The notes beneath the pieces were generated by a model. The model ran no database searches. It saw nothing but the letters and a program-made list of their open reading frames with translations, and was not told the DNA's origin. A program made the translations under genes and the position numbers. Positions 45,546 to 54,605 of a stretch of DNA of 64,000 nucleotides are shown piece after piece. The first letter of the stretch is position 1. Each line of letters begins with the position of its first letter. Source of the DNA: Stenotrophomonas sp. SAM-B (GTDB lineage Bacteria > Pseudomonadota > Gammaproteobacteria > Xanthomonadales > Xanthomonadaceae); contig NZ_JABBXB010000007.1 of assembly GCF_013387485.1 (NCBI RefSeq), positions 112,947-176,946 of the forward strand. The letters are read 5' to 3'.

Positions 45546-48500
45546 TTACCAGCCAAAGCCGGCACCCACGCCGACCGAGCTGTCATCACTGCTGAAGGCA
45601 CCGCCCAGGGTCACCGTCGCGCGCTCGCTGAGCGCGCGCTGGTAGCCCAGCGACAGCGCCGATTCGCCCCCCTGGAAACCGACGCCGACACCGACGCGGT
45701 TCTGGGTGCGCACGCCGGCGGCGCTGGTGGCCATGTTGAGCATGGCCGCGCTCATCGCACCCTGGCGATCAATGCGACGGTCCTGGTGACGCAGGCGCTG
45801 GTCGATCTCCCCCTTGTAGATATCGAAGCTGTCGGCCATCGAGGTGAAGCGCTGGTCGGTGTAGCTGTTGGCCGTCGCGATGCCACCGTCCAACTGGCCC
45901 TTGTTGACCGCATCGGTGGCCTGCGTACCGGCCGCGACGTTGGCGACCTGACGCTCGTTGCCGACGCTGCCGACCGAGACCGTATCGGCACGATCCGCCA
46001 CCGAACCCTGCCCGAGTGCCACGGAGTTGGCGGCCGAGGCGGTCGCGCCCTGGCCGATCGCCGTGGCCGACGCCCCGCTGGCCACGGCACCGTCCCCCAT
46101 CACCACCGCGTTGACCGCGGCCGGTGCGGCCGCCGGCGCGCTGAGCGGCTGACTGCTGCCCACGCTCGCCGCGGTCGGCGTGCCCTGGACCGTCGCAATC
46201 GCGTCCTCGCTGGCAGCACTCATGACACTGGCTTCCGGTGCGACGCTGGCGGTGGCCACTGCGGCGGTGCGTGCACGTGCACCGCCACTGCCGCCACCGG
46301 CCACGCGCTGGTCCAGATCGCTGACCTTGCGGTCCAGCGCACCCAGTGCATCGCCCACGTTGCTGTACGTCGCCCCCTGGATCACATAGTTCGGCGCGAC
46401 GAACACACCCTGCATGCCCACACTGGCGCCGCCGCCGAGGAAGGTGGCGACATCGGTCAGCGACTGGAACAACTGTCCGCCGTTGATCGCCTGGCGGCTG
46501 CCGGACGCGATCGAACCGCTGCCGACGTTGTCCAGCGTGGTGCCCTGCAGACCCGACAGGGTCAGTGTGTCGCGGCTGCTGTCGTCATAGGTCAGCGCAT
46601 TGGCGGTGACGTTCTCGACCGAGCCGATCCGGGTGTCGATATCACCGACCCGGGTTTCCACCGCACCGACACGCTGGTTGGTGGTGTTGAGCTGGCCACC
46701 GGTCACCGCATCGGTACTGCCTGCCGCGATGCGGCCGGCGCCGACGTTGACGATGCGGCGCGTGGCCGGGCCGTCGGTGCCGTTGCCGCCACCGACCGAG
46801 ACCACGTTGGCCTCCACTGCGCGCGACCCCGCACCCAGCGCCACGGCGTTGGCACCGGAGACGCCCGCTGCCGAACCGATCGCGATGCTGTTGGCCCCGT
46901 TGCTGGCGAACGCGCCGTTGCCGATCGCCACACCGTTGGTCGCATTGGTCGAGGCCTGGCGGCCGAGCACGGTGCTGTTGGCACCGCGTGCCGAGGCATC
47001 GGCGCCGACTGCGGTGGCACCGGTGGCCGAGGCGATGGCGGCGGTACCCAATGCACTGCTGCGGGTAGCGCTGGCGGTCGCACCGGAACCGGCGGCGAGC
47101 GCATCGCTGCCGCTGGCCGTGGCCACACCGCTGCCGCTGGCCTGGAAGTGCTTGCCGACCGCATCGGCGGTGGCAGCCACGGTATCCAGCTGCGACTTGG
47201 TCACCGCGTCACTGGCGTTGACCGCATCCCCGACATTGGTGATGCGGCGCGTGGCCGGGCCGGTGGTGCCGTTGCCACCGCCGACCGAGACCACGTTGGC
47301 CTCGCTGGTGCGGGCACCGGCGCCCAGCGCGACGCTGCCTGCGCCACTGGCGGACGAACTGGTGCCCAGCGCCGTGGCATTGATGCCGCTGTACGCGTAG
47401 CTGTCCTGGCCGATGGCGGTGGCGCCCTGGGAGGTGGCCCAGGCCAGCTGCCCGACCGCCGTGGTGCGTGCCGCGGTAGCCCAGGCGTTGGAACCGGCAG
47501 CGACACTGTTGTCGCCGCTGGCCTGTGACGCGTAGCCCAGTGCATTGGCGTAGCTGCCCGAGGCGGTGCTGCCCCAGCCCAGTGCGGACGCGTAATCACC
47601 ACTGGCTTCGGCGCCGTAGCCCAACGCCGTGGTGCGCACGCCGCTGGCCGCGCTGAAGGTACCGACCGCAGTGCTGTAGTCGCTGCCGGCTTCGGCGCTG
47701 TAGCCGAACGCCGAGGACTGCAGCCCCGTTGCCGTGGCGCCGGCGCCGGTGGCGGTACTGAAGCTGCCGTCCGCCTGCGCCCCCGCACCGAGTGCGGTGG
47801 CACCGACGGCGCTGGCACTGGTGGCCTTGTCCAGCAGCACGTTGCCATTGTCATCTTCGTAATACAGCGCACCACCGATGGCGGTCGCCGAATCGGCCGT
47901 GGCCGAGGCGTTGAAGCCCGACGCCGAGGCGTTGCGCCCGGAGGCCAGGGCGCCGCTGCCATAGGCCGAGGCCCCGGTGCCGAACGCATTGGCCGCTTCG
48001 CCCGCCGCCGTGGCATACGCCCCGTCGACATAGCTGCCGACGTCATCGCCATTGCCGCTGCCCGACGCCTGGAAGTAACGGCTGGTGGTTTCCGCCACAT
48101 CGGCGACCGCATTGAGCTGATCGACGTTCACCGCGTCGGTGCCTTCAGTACCGGCGGCGACGTTGGTGATCTGCCGCTGCGCGGTGGCCGTACCGACCGA
48201 GACCGAGTTGTCGCGATCCGCGGTGGAACCGGCGCCGAGCGCGACGCTGTTCACGCCCTCCGCACTGGCACTGGCGCCCAGTGCGGTCGCATTGCCCGCA
48301 TCGGCCCACGCGTTCCAGCCGATCGCGGTGGCGTAATCATCGGTTGCCCACGCGCCTGCACCGAATGCGGAAGCACCGGTGCCCGAGGCGCGCGACGGCA
48401 GCAGACCGTAGAAGGTCGTGCCACCGATCGCCACGCTCTCATCGCCGGTGGCTTCAGACGATTCGCCCACTGCCACCGCACCCGCGCCGGAGGCGGTCGA

Positions 48501-51500
48501 GGCGGCACCCACCGCCACGGCGTAGGCGTTGGAGGCAACCGCCCCGTAGCCCAGCGCGGAAGAGAGCTGCCCGGTCGCTTCGCTGTAGCTGCCGAAAGCC
48601 GATGCACCGGCTTCGGAGGCATTCGCGCGGAAGCCGTTGGCGGTGGCCTGCTGGCCCGCCGCCGTGGACTGGCTGCCGGTCGCCGTGGCGTAAGCACCGC
48701 CGGCCTGCGCACCGGCGCCCGTGGCACTGGCACCGATCTCACTGGCACTGGCGCCGTTGCCGACCGCGACGCTGTCTTCGCCGGTCGCCTGCGCGTCACT
48801 GCCCAGGGCCGCGGCGCCTTCGGCGCTTGCCAAGGCGTTGAAGCCGACCGCGGTGGCGTTGTCGGCGACGGCCGTTGCCCCGCTGCCGAGCGCGCTGGCG
48901 CCGTTGCCGATGGCGTTGGACGCCTCACCGGCGGCCAGCGCGTTGTCCCCTTCCACATAGGCACCGGCGTCGCTGTCAGCGCTGCCGCTGGCCTGGAAGT
49001 ACTTGCTGGTGGCTTCAGCCGTTGCTGCCACCTCCTTCAGCTGCGCGACGTTGACCGCATCGGTGTCTTCGGTACCGGCCCCGACATTGGTGATCTGCCG
49101 ATCAATCGCCTCATGCACCACGCCCGCCGCGTCGGTCCAGGCCTGCGCGGCACCCACCGAGACGGCGTTGGCACGATCAGCCAGCGAACCGGCGCCGAGC
49201 GCGACGCTGTTGTCGGCGTCCTTGGTGGTCCAGGTGTTGCTGCCCACCACGGTGGAATTCACCGCCTGTGCGTAGCTGTTGTAGCCGACGACGGTGGCAC
49301 CGTCTTCGGTCGCCCAGGCTTCACTGCCGATCGCAGTGGTCTGGATGCCCTGCGTGACGCTGCCCGCATCCGCACCGGCCAGCGCGTTGAAGCCGACGGC
49401 CACGCCGTCTTCCCCGGTGGCGGCGTTGTTACCCACCGCCACGCCATACAGGCCTGCGTTGGCCTGCACGCCGAAGGCGGCACCGGCGACATCCGCACGC
49501 GTGCCCTGGCCTACCGCGGTCGCCACGTCGGCGGCCTGCGCATTGCTGCCCAGTGCGGTGCCGAAGAACCCTGCGGTGGCGTTCGCGCCGAACGCACTGG
49601 CCTGCCAGCCGTCCGCGGTGGCGAAGTTGCCGATCGCGGTGGACTCGCGACCCAGCGCCCAGGCGCCGTAACCGACCGCCGTGGCGGCAAGGCCCGCAGC
49701 CTCGGAGCCGGCACCGATCGCCACCGCACCGAAGCCCTGCGACAGCGAACCGCCGCCGATGGCGACGCTGGCCGCGCCGGACGCCGCGCTCAGATCGCCG
49801 ATGGCCACCGCGCCTGCGGCGCTGCTGCTCGCATTGCTGCCGATCGCCACCGCGTTGTCCCCGCTGACCGTGGCGTTGAAGCCCAGCGCGGTGGATTCGG
49901 TGCCGATCACGGTGCTGCCGCTGCCCAGCGCGGTGGCACCGTTGCCGATGGCGTTGGACGCCTCACCGGCGGCCAGCGCGTTGTCACCCTCCACGTAGGC
50001 ACCGGCATCGCTGTCGGCGCTGCCACTGGCCTGGAAGTACTTGCTGGTGGTGGCGGCCGCATCGGCCACTGCATTCAACTGGTTCACGTTGACCGCATCG
50101 GTGCCGTCGGTGCCCGCTGCGACGTTGGTGATCTGCCGCTGCGCATCGGCACTGCCGACCGAGACGCTGTCATCGCGGTCGGCGATCGAGTCGGCGCCGA
50201 GGGCGACGCTGTTCGCGCCGCTCGAGGTGGCCGCATTGCCGAGCGCGGTGCTGTTGACGCCCGGCGACCATGCACCACCGCCGACGGCCGTCGAGTAGTT
50301 GCCGGAGGCTTCGGTGGGCAGCAGGCCGAACAGCGCACCACCGACGGCCACGCTGTTGATGCCGCTGGCCAGGCTGCCCTGGCCGGTCGCGGTGCTGTAC
50401 GCACCGGAGGCTTCGGCATCGCCACCGAGTGCCACGCTGTTGGAGCCGGTCGCCTGCGCGAAACTGCCCAGTGCGGTCGCGTTGAAGGCCGACGCCACCG
50501 CGTAGCCACCGATCGCGGTGGTGTAGTTGGCGGTCGCTTCGGAGGCGAACCCGTAACCGGCCGAGAGCGTCCCACTGACCACGCTTTCCGCACCGACCGC
50601 GGTCGCACCTTCGCCGCTCGCGCTGCTGAAGTAACCCAGGGCCACCGATTCTTCACCGGCCGCCTCCGACAGCGCGCCGCCGGCCAGGCTGCCGGCGCCG
50701 GAGGCGACACTGGCCGCACCGGTCGCGGTGCTCTGCTCGCCGGAGGCCAGGCTTTCGGCACCGGTCGCCGTCGCGTACTCGGCGGTGGACTGCGCATTGG
50801 CGCCGACCGCGATCGCATTGGCACCGCTGGCGACCGCGTTGAAGCCGACGGCACTGGCGTTGTCGGCCAGGGCGAAGGCGCCACTGCCCAACGCCGACGC
50901 GCCCGTGCCCGCCGCGAAGCTGCTTGAACCGACCGCGGTGGCGTAATCGCCATCGGTGGCCGCGTTCGCACCGGCGGCCACGCTTTCCTGGCCACCGGCG
51001 ACGGCCACACCCTCGCCACTGGCCTGGAACTGGTCGGTTGCCGCGGTCAGCTGATCCAGATTGACCGCATCGCTGCCCTCGGTACCGGCGGCCACCTGGG
51101 TGATCTGGCGCTGCCGGTCATCGTTGCCGACCGAGACGGTGTAGGCACGGTCGGCGACCGCACCCGCCCCGAGCGCGACCGCATTGGACGCCGTCGCGCT
51201 GCTGCCGGCACCGATGCCGATCGCGCTCTCGCCGCCGGCGACCACGTTGGTGCCGATGGCGATGCTGTTGATGCTGTTGCCCAATGCCTGGAAACCGACG
51301 GCCACGCTGTTGTCGCCGTAGCCGAAAGCACCGCGGCCGAGCGCGGTGGAACTGCTGCCACGCGCCCAGCTGTTGTAGCCGATCGAGGTCGAGCCGGTGC
51401 CGCTGGCCCAGGCCGACTGACCGACCGCTGTGGCGTTGGCTTCGGTCGCCCACGCACTGGAACCGAAGGCGGTGGCACCATCTGCGGTGGCCCACGCATA

Positions 51501-54155
51501 CGCGCCGGTCGCGGTGGTTTCCTCGCCGCTGGCGAAGGCGTTGTCGCCCTGCGCCACGCTGTAATCGCCGGTGGCGCGCGCCTTGTAGCCGCTGGCCAGG
51601 CTGTTGCTGCCGGTAGCCTGTGCACCGCTACCGAACGCATTGCTGGTGATGCCCGTCGCCTGCGCGCCGGCACCGACCGCCACGCTGTCCGGCGCGGCAG
51701 TGGCACCGATCAGGATCGCATTGCCCTGGTCATCGACCAGCGGCTGGTTGTATTCGTCATACGCCTGGCCCAGGCCGCCGATGGCGACACTGCCCGTGCC
51801 GGTGGCGCTGCTATTGCGGCCCAGCGCGACGGTGTCATCGCCGACTGCGGTCGCACCACCACCCACGGCAGTGGCGCCGGCACCCAGCGCATTGCTGGCT
51901 TCACCGGCCGCCAGCGCATCCTCGCCATCGGCGAATGCACCAACCGCACCGCTGGCCGCACCGTTCGCCTTGAACTGCGCCGAGGTCGCCGAGGCCGACG
52001 TCGCAACCGCATCAAGCTGCGCCTTGTTGACCGCGTCTGTGGCTTCGGTACCGGCCGCGACGCTGGTGATCTGGCGCTCGTTGCCGACATCACCGACCGA
52101 GACCGTGTTGTCGCGGGTGGCGGTGGAGTTGGCGCCCAGCGCAACGCTGTTCGCGCCGCGCGCAGTGCTGTAGAAGCCCACCGCGGTGCTCAGTTCACCG
52201 CTGGCCCAGGTCTCCGCGCCGAGCGCCGTGGCGCCCTCGCCCGGGGCGTAGGCGAAGTAGCCCACGGCGGTAGCTTCGGTGCCCGAGGCTTCGCTCAGGG
52301 TACCGTTGGCCACCGCGTAATCGCCGCTGGCGATCGCACCTGCGCCCACCGCGGTGGCCGCTTCGCCACTGGCCTGGGTCTGCACGAAGAAGCCCAGGCC
52401 CGGCAGCAGATCCGCCGGACCGCCGATGGCGGTGCTGCTGTTGCCGGTCGCCACGCTCTGCGTACCGACGGCGGTGGAATAGTCGCCGGTGGCATTGGCC
52501 ACCGCCCCGAACGCCGAGGCCTGTGCACCGGCCGCGTATGCGCCGACGCCGTAGGACGATGCAGCGAAACCCGAGGCTTCCGCGCTCGCGCCGACGGCCG
52601 TGCCGCCAACGCCGGCGCTGGTCGCACCGGTATCCACCGGCACGCCGCCGTTGGTGATCAGCGGGTTGCCATCGGCATCCACCGCTGCACCGCCCACTGC
52701 CACACTGCCCGGGCCATTGGCCTGCGCATTGGTGCCGAACGCCGCGCTGTTCTGGCCGGTGGCGCTGGCGTTGTAGCCGACGGCCGTAGCGTTCTGCGCG
52801 GTAACCGTGGCACCGCTGCCGAGCGCGGTCGCGCCGTTGGCCAGCGCGTTGGCGGCTTCACCGATCGCGGTCGCGTTGTCGCCTGCTGCGAGGGCACCGG
52901 CATCGCTGTCGCTGCTGCCGGTGGCCTGGAAGCGCTTGTCGGTGTTGGCTGCGACCGCACCGACCTGGTCCAGCTGCGCCTTGTTCACCGCGTCGCTGTC
53001 TTCGGTGCCATCGGCAAGATTGGTGATCTGGCGACGCAGGCCGTTTTCCGCATTGCCGACCGATACCGTATCGACGCGATCGGCGTACGAACCGGCGCCG
53101 AGCGCCACGCTGCCCACCGCCACCGCAGCCGAGTTCGCGCCGAGGGTCGCGCTGAAATCCGCGACCGCGACGCTGAACGCGCCGACCGCGACCGAGGCTT
53201 CACCGGCACTGGCCGCACCGCGGCCGAGCGAGGTGCTGCCCGGCCCGATGGCCAAGGCACCCCCACCGATCGCGGTCGCGCCATCGGCACTGGCTTCCGC
53301 TAGGCCGCCGATCGCGGTGGCCGCACCGTTTTCACTGGCCGCCACGGCCGATGCGCCGAGGGCGACATCGCCGAGACCGAACGCCGCGGCACTCTGGCCA
53401 AGCGCGATGCTGGCATCACCGAAGGCCATGCTGCCCTGGCCGAACGAACTCGCCCCGAGGCCGATCGCGAGCGCTTCGCTGCCCACTGCCGTGGTGGCAT
53501 TGCCGACCGCCTGGCTGCTGCGACCCAGCGCCGTTGCGCCGTCGCCATCGGCGTTGGCGCTGGCACCTGCGGCCAGTGCACCCTCGCCATCGATCTTTGC
53601 CGCATCGGCGTCGCTGCCGTCACCGTCGGCCTTGAAATAGCGGGTCGCGCCTTCGGCCGCGACCGCCACCTTGTCCAGCTGTGCCTTGTTCACCGCGTCC
53701 GTCGCGGCCGTGCCGGCGGCGACGTTGGTGACCTGGCGTTCCTTGCCGGCATCCCCCACCGACACGGTGTTGGCCCGGTTGGCCTTCGAGCCGGCGCCGA
53801 GCGCCACGCTGTTGGCCGCCGACGCCGTGCTGTTGCTGCCGATGGCGACCGCGTTGGTGCCCGATGCCGTGGCGTTGCCATCGACCACGCAGCTGTCGAC
53901 GATGCCGCTGTTGAGCACTAGGCAGTTCGCATTGCCCCCCACTTCCACCGATTGCGCGTACGCCGTCTGCACGGCGCCTGCCGTGCCCAATCCAAGCGTC
54001 AACGCGACGGCGGCCGAGAGCAGTGCGGTGTTGCGTCCGCCAGAGGTTCGGCGCTGATCGATGACGACACCCGAGGACTGGCTGCTGGCCAATTCCGAGG
54101 CGACGACCATCTGCCCCAGTGCTTTGTTCCAGACCTTGCGATAAATCCGATTCAT
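45546..54155 (-). CDS. Giant trimeric autotransporter adhesin (YadA/Hia type)
   Basis: 2,869 residues. The N terminus has the extended signal peptide of this class (MNRIYRKVWNKALGQMVVAS) followed by a hydrophobic core ending near AYAQ. The passenger is nearly all YadA-like head repeats (14-residue periods with AxGxxSxAxGxxA) separated by ten neck modules carrying VSVG...RQITNVAAGTxxTDAVNxxQL variants. A Pro/Ala/Ser-rich linker precedes the last neck, then a short coiled coil (YKGEIDQRLRHQDRRIDRQ) and the YadA membrane anchor ending in GAGFGW. Forms a trimer on the outer membrane and should mediate adhesion and autoaggregation. Modules five and six contain a stretch of more than 30 residues that is nearly identical in both copies, so the gene has grown by internal duplication. 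Confidence 0.96.
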   Translation of the reverse strand: MNRIYRKVWNKALGQMVVASELASSQSSGVVIDQRRTSGGRNTALLSAAVALTLGLGTAGAVQTAYAQSVEVGGNANCLVLNSGIVDSCVVDGNATASGTNAVAIGSNSTASAANSVALGAGSKANRANTVSVGDAGKERQVTNVAAGTAATDAVNKAQLDKVAVAAEGATRYFKADGDGSDADAAKIDGEGALAAGASANADGDGATALGRSSQAVGNATTAVGSEALAIGLGASSFGQGSMAFGDASIALGQSAAAFGLGDVALGASAVAASENGAATAIGGLAEASADGATAIGGGALAIGPGSTSLGRGAASAGEASVAVGAFSVAVADFSATLGANSAAVAVGSVALGAGSYADRVDTVSVGNAENGLRRQITNLADGTEDSDAVNKAQLDQVGAVAANTDKRFQATGSSDSDAGALAAGDNATAIGEAANALANGATALGSGATVTAQNATAVGYNASATGQNSAAFGTNAQANGPGSVAVGGAAVDADGNPLITNGGVPVDTGATSAGVGGTAVGASAEASGFAASSYGVGAYAAGAQASAFGAVANATGDYSTAVGTQSVATGNSSTAIGGPADLLPGLGFFVQTQASGEAATAVGAGAIASGDYAVANGTLSEASGTEATAVGYFAYAPGEGATALGAETWASGELSTAVGFYSTARGANSVALGANSTATRDNTVSVGDVGNERQITSVAAGTEATDAVNKAQLDAVATSASATSAQFKANGAASGAVGAFADGEDALAAGEASNALGAGATAVGGGATAVGDDTVALGRNSSATGTGSVAIGGLGQAYDEYNQPLVDDQGNAILIGATAAPDSVAVGAGAQATGITSNAFGSGAQATGSNSLASGYKARATGDYSVAQGDNAFASGEETTATGAYAWATADGATAFGSSAWATEANATAVGQSAWASGTGSTSIGYNSWARGSSSTALGRGAFGYGDNSVAVGFQALGNSINSIAIGTNVVAGGESAIGIGAGSSATASNAVALGAGAVADRAYTVSVGNDDRQRQITQVAAGTEGSDAVNLDQLTAATDQFQASGEGVAVAGGQESVAAGANAATDGDYATAVGSSSFAAGTGASALGSGAFALADNASAVGFNAVASGANAIAVGANAQSTAEYATATGAESLASGEQSTATGAASVASGAGSLAGGALSEAAGEESVALGYFSSASGEGATAVGAESVVSGTLSAGYGFASEATANYTTAIGGYAVASAFNATALGSFAQATGSNSVALGGDAEASGAYSTATGQGSLASGINSVAVGGALFGLLPTEASGNYSTAVGGGAWSPGVNSTALGNAATSSGANSVALGADSIADRDDSVSVGSADAQRQITNVAAGTDGTDAVNVNQLNAVADAAATTSKYFQASGSADSDAGAYVEGDNALAAGEASNAIGNGATALGSGSTVIGTESTALGFNATVSGDNAVAIGSNASSSAAGAVAIGDLSAASGAASVAIGGGSLSQGFGAVAIGAGSEAAGLAATAVGYGAWALGRESTAIGNFATADGWQASAFGANATAGFFGTALGSNAQAADVATAVGQGTRADVAGAAFGVQANAGLYGVAVGNNAATGEDGVAVGFNALAGADAGSVTQGIQTTAIGSEAWATEDGATVVGYNSYAQAVNSTVVGSNTWTTKDADNSVALGAGSLADRANAVSVGAAQAWTDAAGVVHEAIDRQITNVGAGTEDTDAVNVAQLKEVAATAEATSKYFQASGSADSDAGAYVEGDNALAAGEASNAIGNGASALGSGATAVADNATAVGFNALASAEGAAALGSDAQATGEDSVAVGNGASASEIGASATGAGAQAGGAYATATGSQSTAAGQQATANGFRANASEAGASAFGSYSEATGQLSSALGYGAVASNAYAVAVGAASTASGAGAVAVGESSEATGDESVAIGGTTFYGLLPSRASGTGASAFGAGAWATDDYATAIGWNAWADAGNATALGASASAEGVNSVALGAGSTADRDNSVSVGTATAQRQITNVAAGTEGTDAVNVDQLNAVADVAETTSRYFQASGSGNGDDVGSYVDGAYATAAGEAANAFGTGASAYGSGALASGRNASASGFNASATADSATAIGGALYYEDDNGNVLLDKATSASAVGATALGAGAQADGSFSTATGAGATATGLQSSAFGYSAEAGSDYSTAVGTFSAASGVRTTALGYGAEASGDYASALGWGSTASGSYANALGYASQASGDNSVAAGSNAWATAARTTAVGQLAWATSQGATAIGQDSYAYSGINATALGTSSSASGAGSVALGAGARTSEANVVSVGGGNGTTGPATRRITNVGDAVNASDAVTKSQLDTVAATADAVGKHFQASGSGVATASGSDALAAGSGATASATRSSALGTAAIASATGATAVGADASARGANSTVLGRQASTNATNGVAIGNGAFASNGANSIAIGSAAGVSGANAVALGAGSRAVEANVVSVGGGNGTDGPATRRIVNVGAGRIAAGSTDAVTGGQLNTTNQRVGAVETRVGDIDTRIGSVENVTANALTYDDSSRDTLTLSGLQGTTLDNVGSGSIASGSRQAINGGQLFQSLTDVATFLGGGASVGMQGVFVAPNYVIQGATYSNVGDALGALDRKVSDLDQRVAGGGSGGARARTAAVATASVAPEASVMSAASEDAIATVQGTPTAASVGSSQPLSAPAAAPAAVNAVVMGDGAVASGASATAIGQGATASAANSVALGQGSVADRADTVSVGSVGNERQVANVAAGTQATDAVNKGQLDGGIATANSYTDQRFTSMADSFDIYKGEIDQRLRHQDRRIDRQGAMSAAMLNMATSAAGVRTQNRVGVGVGFQGGESALSLGYQRALSERATVTLGGAFSSDDSSVGVGAGFGW

Positions 54156-54535
54156 CGATGCGGCTCCTGATTAGGCTGGTTTTAAGCAAAGCGACGCCAA
54201 CGCCGGACCGCGTGGTCCAACGTCCCCTGGGGGCGTTTTTTCGCTTGATTTACTGCGTTGTGCGCAATGGCTGGCAGATACCTACAGCGTGCACGCCATC
54301 CATGCGCTTACTGCGGAACTGAACGCTGTCGAAATGAGGATGCAGTGTTAACGTACAGTTTGAACAACGTCAAGACTTTGACATTGAAATTCATATGACC
54401 GCGAATTGCGTCACAGAAACGACGTGTTATTGCCTGATTCTGTTAGCTGTATGTGAGCAATCGCCATAACGCGTTTTCACGCTGTAACGCGATGTAACTC
54501 ATTGCTGTCGATCAGTTTGTCGGCCATGCAAAAGA
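54156..54535. promoter_or_regulatory. AT-richer upstream region of the adhesin gene
   Basis: About 380 bp without a gene and clearly poorer in G+C than its surroundings. It holds the candidate adhesin promoter (54345-54373), a leader of about 180 nt with a hairpin (GGACC / GGTCC, around 54210-54225), and farther upstream two copies of TAACGCG 18 bp apart (54467-54473 and 54485-54491). Base composition of this kind often marks H-NS/MvaT-type silencing or supercoiling-sensitive control; that is inference. Confidence 0.5.
54345..54373 (-). promoter_or_regulatory. Adhesin gene promoter (candidate)
   Basis: Minus-strand TTGACG (54368-54373), 17-nt spacer, TAACAC (54345-54350). The predicted leader is about 180 nt long. 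Confidence 0.5.
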
Positions 54536-54563
54536 AAACCGCCGGACAGGCCGGCGGTTTCTT
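54536..54563 (-). terminator. purL terminator
   Basis: Arms AACCGCCGG and CCGGCGGTT with a five-base loop and then TTCTTTT on the minus strand; on the plus strand TTTCTTC follows, so it may act in both directions. Confidence 0.8.
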
Positions 54564-54605
54564 CACGCGACTTTCACTGCATCGAATGCGATGCGGTGCG
54601 CAGTA

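Noticed and set aside
45786..47528. 580-codon plus-strand open frame inside the adhesin gene
   Set aside because: Shadow of the repetitive adhesin sequence.
45546..54155. Periodic repeats that could suggest a CRISPR array
   Set aside because: The repeats follow codon periodicity and encode YadA head modules; there is no constant repeat with unrelated spacers.
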